This document shows, piece by piece, positions 48,442-59,173 of a stretch of DNA of 63,321 nt. The stretch covers positions 1 to 63,321 of IMG/VR virus record IMGVR_UViG_3300042534_000414; one strand, given 5' to 3'. The notes below the pieces were generated by a model. It saw nothing but the letters and a program-made list of their open reading frames with translations. It was not told where the DNA came from and did not search any database. A program made the translations under genes and the position numbers. The DNA is from a virus. Within the stretch, counting starts at the first letter, position 1. The number at the start of each line of letters is the position of its first letter.

Positions 48442-51400
48442 ATGGCAGAATTAACAAAAGAAGAAAGATTAGCTAGAGCTTTATCTTTATCACAAGCAGA
48501 AGAAACGGTACAAGAAGAGCCTTCTAAACCATTAACAAAAGAAGAGCGTTTAGCAAGAGCTTTAGAGTTATCCCAAGCGGAGGATAAAAAAAAAAGTCAA
48601 TCTCAATCGGGTTCGAGTACGGAAGAATCTTCTTCGGGTACAAGCGCAACGAAGAAGGAACAATCTTCGGGTACTACAAAACCACTTAGTTTAGAGGAGA
48701 AGAAAGAGTTAGTTAGGAAACAAAAGTTAGGTCAGTTAGATGAAAGGAAACAAGAGTCAGCAACTGCTTTAGATAAAAAGCAGGGTGCTACTTCTTTGGA
48801 TAAAAGTAAGCAAGATTCAAAACTTGCATTAGAAAGAAAGCAAAAATCAACTAACATTAATTGGGATATTGACAAGGAAACTGAACAAGCTTTTAAAGGT
48901 ATTTCATCAGAAAGAAAAGACAAAGCAATTCAAGAAGCTATGTCTGTTGGAGAAACCTATGTACCTAATATTGAAGAAAAAGCCAAAGCAAAAGAAATAC
49001 AAGATGCAAAGCCGGAGCAAGATTTAAAACGTAGATTAAACCTTATTCCCAAAGAGGATTTAAAATCTATATTTGAAGGCGACAATGAGTTAACTATGTT
49101 TGATGGAGGGCAAAGGTTAGCTGAAAAATATAAATTAACAGAAGAGGAAGTAGAGAAGGCTAAGGCTAAATATTTAGAGGAAACGGTAAATGAGTTTAAG
49201 CGTAAGGATTTAGAATCTTCATTAGATTTAATTGGTAAATACGCTCCTGCACCAAAGGATTTCAAAGATGTTACTGCATATACACAGAATATAGAGTTAT
49301 TGAACAAAGCTAAAGAAATGAATTTTGAGAAGAATAAAAATCTTTCTTTTAGTTTAATGGGTTTAGAGGATAATGATAGAAAGGTTGTTGATGAGTATTC
49401 AAGTGTAATGGATAGATTAAATGCGTATAAGGAAAAATCCTTTATGCAACAGCAACAAGGAGCTGATAAAGAAGGTAAAGGTTCGTTGGTAATTAATCCC
49501 AAGGAGATTGCACAATTTGAAAAAGACCTAAAAGAATCCCAAAGACTATCTAAAGAAGTAGATAAGATAAGAGGAAACAATAATAAGTTATTCGATCAGT
49601 ACGCTAATGTAATAAACAAAGAAACTGGAAAGACAGTAACGCAAGAAAGTTTTACTTCAAAGTATGAGAATGATTACATGAAGTTAAAAGGAGCGTTAAC
49701 TGATGCTACGTATAAATTAAACTATTTAGAGAAGGAAGCTAGAGGTATAAGAGATGCAGAGCGTGAAGGCGGTAGAATTTTAACGGATGCACAATTAACT
49801 AGACAAAACGCTAAGTTAGGCAACTTAGATAAAGAACGTAACTTAGCTAAAGCAGAAGTATTAGCGTTAAGCAATGCTTTGTTTTTGAATGAGGATATAA
49901 CTAAGAAAGTGGCTAGGTATGAAAAAGATGATTCATACTATCAAATGCCAGGTAAAAAAGCGGAAAGATTATTCGAGGTACTTAGTGATTTAAAACAAGG
50001 TTTTTTTGAAACTGTATTAGGAGAATTTAATATGACTTCAACTTCTGAAAAGAATCAAGCAAGAATGTTAAATGAAAAACTTAAATCAGTAGGAATTAAT
50101 TTAAAAGATATTGATAAAGAAATAGCTCCTACTTACCCAGAAAAATTTGGTAATGTATTAGGTACTTCTGCTGTATTGGGTGCAAATATAGCTGCAACAA
50201 CTTTTTTAACAGGTGGTGTAGGTACAATAGCAAAAGGAGTAGGGATTTTACCTAAAGTATTTGAATTGTACGATAAGAGTAAAAAGTTTAAAGCTATTGC
50301 TGATATAATAATTTCGGGTGTTAATTTTGAATTAGCGAGTGACCAAACAAGCTTTGCAATGGGTAGTGCAGAGGAGGCAGCCCAATTAGCGTTTAATAAA
50401 GTATTTGGTAAATTAAAAGCTTTAAATCCAGTTGTTAATTTCTTCACAAAATCATTAGTCGGTGCTAGTGCAGTTACCGTAGAGGAATACGCAGGGGATT
50501 TATTTCATGAATTTACTAAAACAGGTATAAGTCAAGAAACTTTAGATGCTACATTTGGAAAAACAAAAGAAGAAGGATTAGAGAAATGGTCGTTAACGTT
50601 TACTATGGGTATGATGTCTATGGGTAAACACGCAAAAGTTTTAATGGTAGGTTCTTATGAAACCGCTAAAGCTATAAATCCTAATGCAGAAACCGTAAAA
50701 CAAATGGAGGCTGTAATGTCAGAAATGGGTGTTGATCCTGATGATGTTATTAAAGCATTAAAAGCCGAAGCACAAACAAAATCTGATAGGTTATATCCTG
50801 ATGGAAAAGGAGGACAATTAAGCGCAAGTAATATGACAGTAGAGCAAGAGATTGTTTTACGTGATAAATTAAATTACAAGCCATTAACAGAGGATGAGTT
50901 GGCTATAAAACGAAGTGTGCAAGAAACAGAAGAGTTGGCACCTGCAGATTCACCATACGTAACCAAAAAGGAAATGGATGATGATTTAAAGGTGTTGAAA
51001 GGCGAGGATGAGGGTACTTTACCTGAAACATACGTAGGAGAGAGTGTACGTACAGAAGAAGGAATAGTAACTACTGTAACAGAGAAAGTTGAGGAGGGTA
51101 CACAATTAAGAGTACCTACGGAGCAATTAGTAACAGAGGAAGCTAAACCTGTTTCGGAAACATTTGATAGGGAAAAGGCAGGAGTAATAGATGTATGGCA
51201 AGACCCGGAAACAAATGAGTTATTTGTAATCAATGGCACCAAGCGAGTTGCTACTGCAATGGAAGATGGTGTTGCAAGTGTTGATGTAAACTTTGTAAAG
51301 GCGAATAGCTTACAAGAAGCGTATAAGATAGGAGAATTAAAAAACAAATTAGAGGATACGGACAAAACACTTGATGCTGTTGAATTGGTTAAGGCTAATC

Positions 51401-54400
51401 CTGTATTAAAGGATAACTTAGATTTAAGTAAGCCAAAAGAGTTAGAGTTATTTGGATTGGCTAGTTTAAATGAAAGTTTAACAGAGGAGCTAAAAACAGA
51501 CCCTAAACAAGCGGAGGTATTATCTATTATAGGTAATAGTGTACCTACTGAAAGCCAATCGGAAGTTTACCAATTCGCTAAAGAAAATAACTTTGGTAAA
51601 GATGAGGTTGCACAATTGGTAAAAGATCCTAAATTATTAGAGAAAGCAACTAAAAAAAAATTGGTAAAAACTAATAAAGCTTTATCATCAGTTGATGAAA
51701 CAACAAAAGCTTTAGATTTTGAAAATACAACTAATGAACAATTACAAACTGTATATGATAATTTATCTAGCTCAAACAATAAAGAGGCGAAAAGATTATC
51801 TAATCTAGTAGAAAATGTACAAGAAAAAAATGAACGTAATTCTATATTAAATACTGCATTAAGTAACGTAAAAAATGTAGTTGATAAAATAATAAAAAGC
51901 GGTGAATATTTTTTAGAAAAAAGAGAGGCAAGAGAGGCGATAGATGTTGCTGAAAAATATAGTGGAACAGTAGAGAAACAAGAAGCAAAAAAAGATTTTA
52001 AAGATGCTTTTTTTGGTAATCCAAATAATTGGGTTGCAGATGCTTTAAAAATGAGAGAAGCTACAAGGACTTTTATGGAACAAGGAGGAACATTTAAAGA
52101 GTTGTTGCAATCTGTTCAAAAAGAATTTGAATTTGATGGTTACTCTGAACAAGAAGCTGCATCATTTATTAAAAGTAAATTAGAATCTATAACTAAAAAA
52201 GATTTTAGACAAAAATCTATTGCAGAGGAATACCATAAAGCAAAAAAAGATGGTAGTAATCCTGAATTAGTAGAAGCAATTGAAAGTATTTTTATTGAAG
52301 AACAAAAAGCCGATGTAGAATTAAAAGCCAAAGTAGAAATAAAAACAGAATTAAGTAAAACAGGACAATCAAATATTGATGCGTTAAGTAAGGATGCTAC
52401 ACAATTAGGAGTAGAGCCTGAAACCTTATACGATAGAGTATTATCTAATTCACCTACTGTAAAGGCATTAACTGAAAAGTATGCTAAGGGTGTAGCAAGT
52501 GGATTGTATTCAACAACGGAAGCAACTAATAGACTAAACGCAGAGATAAAAGAAAACTTAGGTAAGATAACAGAGGAAGCAGGATTAGGTGAGGCAAAAA
52601 AGGATGTTGCACAATTAGAGGAAGCTTTAACCTCTGATAAAAAAACATTTACCGAAGCAATGAGAGATATTGCAAGTAAGGTAGATAAGTTAGCGGATAG
52701 TATAAAAATCAATCCTAATTCAACATTAAAAACATCTATTACTTTTGGTTTAGAGCCAATAATTTTTAAGGCTTTCTTAAAAGGATTAAGCGTAACATTA
52801 AAAACAAGTGCTACGTTTATTGAAGCGTTTAACAAGGCAATTAAAAAGCTACAAGCCAATGCAGAGTTTAAGAAAAAAACCGCACAGGAACAAGCTGACA
52901 TCATTGCACAATTAACTAACTCAATAACAGACATAAAACAAAAAGCAGATTTAAAAAATCCTATAACTAAGTTACAACAAAGTAAGGTTAAACAATCTGT
53001 AAGAGATAGAATAAAACATTTGTATCAAACACAAATGACTTCATTACCTACTTTGAAATCTATTGAAAAGATAGCTGCTAATTATGGTATTATAGATGCT
53101 AAAACATTTGCTGAAAAACTTTACAGAGATTTAAACAAGCTAGAGAAAACTAGAGAGAGAAGAATGGAAACCTTTGAAGGTGCTATTAGTGATTTTATTA
53201 CTAAAGGTGGCGGAAACATTAAATCGTTATTTAATAAGCTATCTGATTTAATTTTGAAGGATAAGCAACAAGCTGTAACTTTAAAGAATGTAATATTAAG
53301 TGCTTTAGAAAAAGCAAACACAAAAGGATTAAAGTTTAGCCAACAACAATTAGCGCAAATTACTACTGCGTTTGAAAAAGCTAATTTAACCAACCTTAGT
53401 GGTATTTATGATTTAACAAGTAAGATAGATCAGATAGTAAATAAAGCTGTTGATTTAAAGGTTAACCAGGATATAAGTAATTTACAAAAAGCTATTAAAA
53501 GATTTAAGAATATACCAAAGAAACAATTAATGGTATTTCAAAATTTAGTAAACATAGAAGCTAACAAATTAACGAATCCTGCAACTAAAACAGATTTGTT
53601 AAACGCTTTAGAAGATATTAAAAATTACTTATCAGGTAACTCTAATTTGTCATACAATGAATCTGATTTAAACTCTATTATACAAAGAGCAGAAACAGAA
53701 ATAGAGAATTACAATCAAGATAAACAAACAGCGTTAATAGAAAAAAGATATAAGGAATATTTAAAAAATAATCCAAACACTACATTATCTAAACAAGATT
53801 ATATTGATATGATAATGTTAACAGAAGACCAAAGAAAAAAGGAAAGAGAGTTAGCGAATAGAGCAATTAAAAGAGATCAGAAGAGAGATGATTTGGAAAA
53901 ACTAACAGAAGAGAATATTGAAGAATTGTTTGATTACAAAGTAGATAATAGTAAAACTGTTTTAGAGAAAGAAGCTTTTGAGAAAATATTAATTCCTGCT
54001 TTAAGAAAATTAATAGATACTGGTGAATTGAAAAATTTAAGTAATATTCAATTAAAAGAAATTAATCAGTTACACGCTGAATTAATGAATTTTGATAGTT
54101 TATCAAAAGTTGGTTTTGTTGCTAATCAAATGTCTGGTGTCTTAAAGGCTAATGAAAATAAACAGTTGATTAAAGATTCGTTTAGGGAATTTAGTAATGT
54201 TATCAAATCATTATTACAGCCTAGTAAGGGTAAGTATCAAGGGTTAACGTTAGGGCAAGCTTTTAAAAGAATATTTGTTGGTTCAACAGGGCAGAAAATA
54301 AGTTCAGAAATTATTAGTAGAGTTAACGTAGGTATTAATCTTGCTAAAACTGAATATAAAAAATTTAATAAAAATTTTGAAGAGGCTTTAAAATTTGAAG

Positions 54401-56628
54401 TTAGCGCAAGTGAAAATTATGATTTAGGGGCTAAGGCTTATTTTTTAACTTCACCAAAAGGATTAAGCGATATTGATGCACAATTATTATTCGAGAATAA
54501 AAAAGAAAAGCTACAAAGAGATATTGATGAATTAAAAAGAATATCAAAATCAAAAGATTCTAGTAGTAACAAAAAAAAGTCCGCAGAAATAAGAGCAAAC
54601 CAATATCAGGAATCATTAGATTTTATAAATAAATATGATACCTATGAGGATTATGTAAAGGCTTACAATAACGGTGAAGTGTTTAGTGAAAAACAACAAA
54701 AGGTTTTTGATTTAGCAAAGAATGAATATGAGAAACAAAAACCAATGTTAATAGCTTCTAATTTATTGTTTAATGGAAATGCTTTTATCGAAGAAGATTA
54801 CTATACATCAACATCTTATTTAAAAAACGAAGTTGGAGATAAAGCAGATAAATCAGTTGCTGATGAGGTTTACAATAATTTAAATGTAATAAGAGATCCA
54901 CAATCTGGTACAGTATTTAAAAAAGTAAATCCTGCATCAGTAGGTACGGATAAGATTTTAGATTTTGATTTTACAGGTGTAACACAGTCAAGAGTTTTAG
55001 AAAACTACTATGATATGTTCACAAGAGGTTCCGTAATAGAATTAGATGCGTTATTACAATCGGAATCATTTTACGAAAACTTCAAGGATAAGAATATGAC
55101 TGAAACGTATTCTTATTTATATCAGAGAATTGCTAATTGGATTAATAACGAAACATCTGTACAACAGTCTAAGTTAGATAATTCAAGAAGTGCCTCAAAA
55201 AAAGTAACAGATGTCTTGTCAAATATAAAAAAGGCAATATTAAATACTACTGGACAAGTTGTAAAACAACCGACAGTTTTATTTCATACTTTATCAAGAT
55301 TTGGTTTTAAAGATTTTTCACAAGGCTTATCTTTTTACGCTAATAATTTAGCAACAGAAGCAGGGCGTAATAAAATAAGAATGTTGTTAGATGGTTCTGA
55401 TGTTAGAAATAGAGCTCCATTAGGAGATGAACAAATTGCACAATCATTAAACAGACAGAAAAATTTTGCTTTAACAGATAGTAATGCTTATAGATTTTTA
55501 CAGAAGTTATATTCAGAGCCTTTAAAAATGATACCTGGTTTAAAAGATAGTAAAGTAGCTTCTTCTGTATCTTTACAAAAGGCATTAAACATAGGTGATG
55601 CAGCTATGGTTTATTCTGATATTATGGCTGCACAATTAACATATATAACCGCCATGATAAACCAACAAAAAAAGGAGGGGTATGATGTTAATAGTATAGA
55701 TGATTTAATACTTAATAAAACCGAAAAAAATACGCATATATCAGATATGTTATCGGCTGAAATTAATAATGAATCTGCTACAAGTAAACAAGGTAATTTA
55801 TTTTCTGGAAAGGATAATAAAATATTAGCTAACTTATTTTTTATGTTTCAATCCCATGCGTCTAATGCTTCTCATGCAGCATCTAATGCTTTGTTAGATA
55901 TGTTTGAAACAAATAAAAATGTTACTACCGAGGATAGATTTAATAGCGTAAAGGCAATAGTAGGTTTTACTTCTGCTATTGTAACGTTTAGAGCTATGTC
56001 TGAAATAGTTAAATTATTATACGCTCAAATATATGAAACTGCTGCGGATGAAATAGGTTATGAGGATCCAAGAGATGAGGAGGAAAAAGATAGATTAAAG
56101 CTATTAAAAGACCAAAAGTTTTTAGAAGAGGCTTCTTATAGAATAGGAATAAACGCTTTTACGGATATATTCTTTGGTGGTAAATTTCCTAGCCCGGTAA
56201 AGGACTTGACTGTTTTTGGAACAAATACTCTTTTTGAAAATTTACATTTAAAATACGTAGATGAAGAGTACGAAGGAAGGTTGCCTTATTCAAATAATCC
56301 AATGGAGTATTCGGGTGTTATTGGAGCAGGATTAGATTTTGTTACTGATGCAAATAAAATAATATCACCTCCTTTAGATAACGTAGAAAGAGATGATATA
56401 CTTAGAGATATGGCTATGGAAACTTTATTAAGACAACAATGGGAATCATATAAAAACGATAAACAGGGAGCTTTTATTGATGGTTTATACACTATGTTTA
56501 AATTAACAGGTAAAGGTGAGCCTGCTAAAATGATGCAAATGCTACAAAAACAAAGGGAGAGAGGCTTTAAAGAAGAAGATGAAAAAAGAACAGGTGTGTT
56601 TGATCTATTTTTTGAAAAGCGTAAATAA
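48442..56628 (+). CDS. Giant polyvalent ejected protein with ParB-like segment
   Basis: A 2728-aa protein. Residues 4-20 and 31-47 are a tandem repeat (LTKEERLARALSLSQAE / LTKEERLARALELSQAE), followed by a Ser/Gln/Lys-rich low-complexity tract. Residues about 565-690 are hydrophobic and Gly/Ala-rich and may insert in membrane. Residues about 905-975 have the ParB/DdrB-like pattern: ELFVINGTKRVATAMEDGVA, then VDVNFVKANSLQEAYKIGEL. Long helical regions follow to about 2250. A conserved-looking C-terminal part (for example LSRFGFKDFSQGLSFYANNL) ends with more hydrophobic helices. Such polyvalent proteins are packaged and injected with phage DNA (as DarB of P1 is). No RNA polymerase DxDGD motif was found. 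Confidence 0.65.
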   Translation: MAELTKEERLARALSLSQAEETVQEEPSKPLTKEERLARALELSQAEDKKKSQSQSGSSTEESSSGTSATKKEQSSGTTKPLSLEEKKELVRKQKLGQLDERKQESATALDKKQGATSLDKSKQDSKLALERKQKSTNINWDIDKETEQAFKGISSERKDKAIQEAMSVGETYVPNIEEKAKAKEIQDAKPEQDLKRRLNLIPKEDLKSIFEGDNELTMFDGGQRLAEKYKLTEEEVEKAKAKYLEETVNEFKRKDLESSLDLIGKYAPAPKDFKDVTAYTQNIELLNKAKEMNFEKNKNLSFSLMGLEDNDRKVVDEYSSVMDRLNAYKEKSFMQQQQGADKEGKGSLVINPKEIAQFEKDLKESQRLSKEVDKIRGNNNKLFDQYANVINKETGKTVTQESFTSKYENDYMKLKGALTDATYKLNYLEKEARGIRDAEREGGRILTDAQLTRQNAKLGNLDKERNLAKAEVLALSNALFLNEDITKKVARYEKDDSYYQMPGKKAERLFEVLSDLKQGFFETVLGEFNMTSTSEKNQARMLNEKLKSVGINLKDIDKEIAPTYPEKFGNVLGTSAVLGANIAATTFLTGGVGTIAKGVGILPKVFELYDKSKKFKAIADIIISGVNFELASDQTSFAMGSAEEAAQLAFNKVFGKLKALNPVVNFFTKSLVGASAVTVEEYAGDLFHEFTKTGISQETLDATFGKTKEEGLEKWSLTFTMGMMSMGKHAKVLMVGSYETAKAINPNAETVKQMEAVMSEMGVDPDDVIKALKAEAQTKSDRLYPDGKGGQLSASNMTVEQEIVLRDKLNYKPLTEDELAIKRSVQETEELAPADSPYVTKKEMDDDLKVLKGEDEGTLPETYVGESVRTEEGIVTTVTEKVEEGTQLRVPTEQLVTEEAKPVSETFDREKAGVIDVWQDPETNELFVINGTKRVATAMEDGVASVDVNFVKANSLQEAYKIGELKNKLEDTDKTLDAVELVKANPVLKDNLDLSKPKELELFGLASLNESLTEELKTDPKQAEVLSIIGNSVPTESQSEVYQFAKENNFGKDEVAQLVKDPKLLEKATKKKLVKTNKALSSVDETTKALDFENTTNEQLQTVYDNLSSSNNKEAKRLSNLVENVQEKNERNSILNTALSNVKNVVDKIIKSGEYFLEKREAREAIDVAEKYSGTVEKQEAKKDFKDAFFGNPNNWVADALKMREATRTFMEQGGTFKELLQSVQKEFEFDGYSEQEAASFIKSKLESITKKDFRQKSIAEEYHKAKKDGSNPELVEAIESIFIEEQKADVELKAKVEIKTELSKTGQSNIDALSKDATQLGVEPETLYDRVLSNSPTVKALTEKYAKGVASGLYSTTEATNRLNAEIKENLGKITEEAGLGEAKKDVAQLEEALTSDKKTFTEAMRDIASKVDKLADSIKINPNSTLKTSITFGLEPIIFKAFLKGLSVTLKTSATFIEAFNKAIKKLQANAEFKKKTAQEQADIIAQLTNSITDIKQKADLKNPITKLQQSKVKQSVRDRIKHLYQTQMTSLPTLKSIEKIAANYGIIDAKTFAEKLYRDLNKLEKTRERRMETFEGAISDFITKGGGNIKSLFNKLSDLILKDKQQAVTLKNVILSALEKANTKGLKFSQQQLAQITTAFEKANLTNLSGIYDLTSKIDQIVNKAVDLKVNQDISNLQKAIKRFKNIPKKQLMVFQNLVNIEANKLTNPATKTDLLNALEDIKNYLSGNSNLSYNESDLNSIIQRAETEIENYNQDKQTALIEKRYKEYLKNNPNTTLSKQDYIDMIMLTEDQRKKERELANRAIKRDQKRDDLEKLTEENIEELFDYKVDNSKTVLEKEAFEKILIPALRKLIDTGELKNLSNIQLKEINQLHAELMNFDSLSKVGFVANQMSGVLKANENKQLIKDSFREFSNVIKSLLQPSKGKYQGLTLGQAFKRIFVGSTGQKISSEIISRVNVGINLAKTEYKKFNKNFEEALKFEVSASENYDLGAKAYFLTSPKGLSDIDAQLLFENKKEKLQRDIDELKRISKSKDSSSNKKKSAEIRANQYQESLDFINKYDTYEDYVKAYNNGEVFSEKQQKVFDLAKNEYEKQKPMLIASNLLFNGNAFIEEDYYTSTSYLKNEVGDKADKSVADEVYNNLNVIRDPQSGTVFKKVNPASVGTDKILDFDFTGVTQSRVLENYYDMFTRGSVIELDALLQSESFYENFKDKNMTETYSYLYQRIANWINNETSVQQSKLDNSRSASKKVTDVLSNIKKAILNTTGQVVKQPTVLFHTLSRFGFKDFSQGLSFYANNLATEAGRNKIRMLLDGSDVRNRAPLGDEQIAQSLNRQKNFALTDSNAYRFLQKLYSEPLKMIPGLKDSKVASSVSLQKALNIGDAAMVYSDIMAAQLTYITAMINQQKKEGYDVNSIDDLILNKTEKNTHISDMLSAEINNESATSKQGNLFSGKDNKILANLFFMFQSHASNASHAASNALLDMFETNKNVTTEDRFNSVKAIVGFTSAIVTFRAMSEIVKLLYAQIYETAADEIGYEDPRDEEEKDRLKLLKDQKFLEEASYRIGINAFTDIFFGGKFPSPVKDLTVFGTNTLFENLHLKYVDEEYEGRLPYSNNPMEYSGVIGAGLDFVTDANKIISPPLDNVERDDILRDMAMETLLRQQWESYKNDKQGAFIDGLYTMFKLTGKGEPAKMMQMLQKQRERGFKEEDEKRTGVFDLFFEKRK

Positions 56629-56675
56629 CAAAAAAAATTAGTAACTTTATAACCGAAATTTATAAAAAATAAATT

Positions 56676-57317
56676 ATGATAAATTCAGAGCAATTTTGGA
56701 GAATAGGACAGGACTTAAATGGAACTGTTGTAGATAGTGGAATTAGATTAGGGGTAAGCAAATGGGATATTTTGTTTAGTTCGGAATTAGTTTCTGGAGA
56801 TACATTAGCATTTACTTTAAATGGTGTATCCATCTCACAAGCATTTACAACTGATTTCGCAACTACTATTACTGCATTAGAGGCACAGATTACTGCTGTT
56901 GATGAGGTATCAAGTACGGCAAAAGGTGTTGTTAACTTAGATAAGAATGGAGTAAAATTCACTTATAAGGTAACAATTATCGGTAAGGAAAATGTGCAAC
57001 TAAAAGCAACTGCATTTACTGTAATCAATACTGCTGTACAAAAGTTCAATGCACAATTATTTGAAATACAATCCTTACAAATCTTACCTGCTGTATTAAC
57101 AGTAGATGCAAATAACGTAGAGAAGTTAAGAGTAGATGTACCGGTAGCAGGAACAACGTATGAGGGTTATGCTTTGCCAGGAACATTAAACGGAACTCCT
57201 GCATGGAAGATTAAAAAAATAGTTGTAGCAGGAGCGTTAACTACCACTACTTATGCAAGTGGTAACAGCAACTTCGATAAAGTTTGGGATGATAGAGCAA
57301 CATATACTTATTCATAA
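56676..57317 (+). CDS. Structural protein, tail appendage region
   Basis: A 213-aa beta-rich protein starting MINSEQFWRIGQDLNGTVVD, with Val/Thr-rich strands. It follows the giant protein after 47 bases and its TAATG overlaps the tail fibre gene. It is probably an adaptor or small appendage protein attaching the fibre. No specific family is recognised. Confidence 0.45.
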   Translation: MINSEQFWRIGQDLNGTVVDSGIRLGVSKWDILFSSELVSGDTLAFTLNGVSISQAFTTDFATTITALEAQITAVDEVSSTAKGVVNLDKNGVKFTYKVTIIGKENVQLKATAFTVINTAVQKFNAQLFEIQSLQILPAVLTVDANNVEKLRVDVPVAGTTYEGYALPGTLNGTPAWKIKKIVVAGALTTTTYASGNSNFDKVWDDRATYTYS

Positions 57318-59173
57318 TGGCAATAAATGTACCTGCAATAGCGTTAGCTAGGGGCGAGGTTGCTCCTGATAACAGAGAAGTTTTATGGGAGGATACTTCC
57401 AACATGAATTTACCTTTTTACGAAAGGGTAAAGGCGTATGATAGTAATAGTACCCAATGGCGTATGGTTACACAATTCCCATTAGAATTACTAAACGAAT
57501 TACGTAAAGTAGATGGAGATGGTAGTGGATTAGACGCTAACTTCTTACAAGGAAGAACAGTTAACGATATTATACAATTAGCGAAAGATGGTTCATTTAC
57601 TTTACCTAGTGGATTTATTTTTATTGGTGATAGCTTGGGTAATGCTACTGCGAGAGCGTTAAGTGGTGATGCTACATTACAAAACACAGGTGCATTAATA
57701 TTAGCTGCAAGTGGGGTAACAGCAGGAACGTATGATTTAGCAACTGTAACTGTTGATGCTAAAGGTAGAGTAACAAGTGCTAGTAGTTACACAATTACTG
57801 TTGATGATATTCCTGAATTACCACAAAGCAAGATAACTGGATTGGTTACTGATTTAGGGAATAGAGAGTTGTTAGCTAACAAGGAGAATAGTGTAATTGA
57901 TACTTCAACTACTAAGTACCCTACGGTTAACTTATTGAAAATAGGATTAGATACTAAAGAGCCAACTATTACAGCTGGCACAACAGGGCAATATTACCGA
58001 GGCGACAAAACCTTTCAAACACTAGATAAAACAGCCGTTGGATTAGGTAACGTAGATAATACAAGTGATGCAAATAAGCCTGTAAGTTCAGCTCAACAAA
58101 CCGCTTTAGATGGTAAACAGGACACTTTAGTAAGCGGTACAAACATCAAAACAATAAACAGCGAAAGTTTATTAGGCGCAGGGAATATTACAATAAATAG
58201 CCAAAACTTAGGTACAAATGATTTAACACAAGTTGATGCTACACGTACTTATGAAATGGGTACTGGTAACAGAATACTTAGGTTTTTAAGTAATGCAGTT
58301 GAAAAAATAATATTCAATACAGCATCAGGAAGTCCAACTTTACAAGCAAATAAAAGTGGAAATGGTCCAGCTATTAAGGCTAATAAAACAAGTGGCAGTG
58401 GCTCGGCTTTTGAAGTTGTGGGGGGTACAAGTGATTTTGGTAGTAATAAACTAATCAACGTTGCAGACCCTACCAATCCACAAGATGCGAGTACTAAGGC
58501 TTACACAGATACTAAGAATATCAACGCATACGATGATGCCGATATTAGCCCACTAACAAGGCGTACAAAATACAGAGCTTTAGAATACATTGAGTTTGTT
58601 GATGATGCAATTAATGAAGAAACATTGGTGCAATTAAGAGCCGACAGCATTAAGGATGCGGAGGTAACAAGATTTGGCGAAAATGGGAGTGGGAATGTTG
58701 ATTTAAAAATACAAGAAAATAAACTACCAACAGGGGATGTTAACGGTTTTGCGATTGAATATACTGCAAGTGCTGAATGTATAATTGGTTTAGATGCTGA
58801 TAGCGAGATTAAAGAGTTTGAAGTAGTAGAAATTTACAACATTCTTAAAGAGGAGGATGTAACAGCCGATAAAACACTTGCTTTATTGGATATTAACGGA
58901 AATTCTGCAAACGTAAAAGCAAAGTTTGAAATTAGTGCAATAGCAGTACAAAATACAACCGCCAACGCTGTTACTCTTAACATTGGTAGTACTGCTTTAG
59001 GTACGGATGTTGTAAATGCTTTTGTTTTACCTGCAAGTTCGCCACCGATTAAACTACCTTTAGGCACAACTTTTTTTAGTATAACAAGCGGACAAAATTT
59101 ATTTATTTCTTCTGCTTTGTGGAATAGTGCAAGTATTAATATTCATGTAACAATTTCAAAGATATGGCAATAG
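57317..59173 (+). CDS. Tail fibre / receptor-binding protein
   Basis: The 618-aa product has the typical phage fibre repeat YYRGDKTFQTLDKTAVGLGN, then VDNTSDANKPVSSAQQTALD (about residues 217-260), with GKQDTLVSG and TINSESLLGAGNITI following. The N-terminal part (about 1-100) should bind the virion and the C-terminal 250 residues form the adhesin head. It would recognise the host surface. Its end overlaps the lectin-like gene by 10 bases. The region past 57.80 kb has no RCACAATT word for 3.3 kb, in keeping with exchange of receptor-binding modules. Confidence 0.75.
   Translation: MAINVPAIALARGEVAPDNREVLWEDTSNMNLPFYERVKAYDSNSTQWRMVTQFPLELLNELRKVDGDGSGLDANFLQGRTVNDIIQLAKDGSFTLPSGFIFIGDSLGNATARALSGDATLQNTGALILAASGVTAGTYDLATVTVDAKGRVTSASSYTITVDDIPELPQSKITGLVTDLGNRELLANKENSVIDTSTTKYPTVNLLKIGLDTKEPTITAGTTGQYYRGDKTFQTLDKTAVGLGNVDNTSDANKPVSSAQQTALDGKQDTLVSGTNIKTINSESLLGAGNITINSQNLGTNDLTQVDATRTYEMGTGNRILRFLSNAVEKIIFNTASGSPTLQANKSGNGPAIKANKTSGSGSAFEVVGGTSDFGSNKLINVADPTNPQDASTKAYTDTKNINAYDDADISPLTRRTKYRALEYIEFVDDAINEETLVQLRADSIKDAEVTRFGENGSGNVDLKIQENKLPTGDVNGFAIEYTASAECIIGLDADSEIKEFEVVEIYNILKEEDVTADKTLALLDINGNSANVKAKFEISAIAVQNTTANAVTLNIGSTALGTDVVNAFVLPASSPPIKLPLGTTFFSITSGQNLFISSALWNSASINIHVTISKIWQ

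Noticed and set aside
48732-53393. Several long minus-strand open frames inside the 2728-aa gene (for example 48957-49580 and 52140-52934)
   Set aside because: They are Ser/Leu-rich reverse-frame shadows of a clearly coding strand, with no domains and no start context.
48442-56628. Virion RNA polymerase, as in N4 or crAss-like phages, in the giant protein
   Set aside because: No DxDGD or other polymerase motif was found by reading; ParB-like and helical regions fit a polyvalent ejected protein better.
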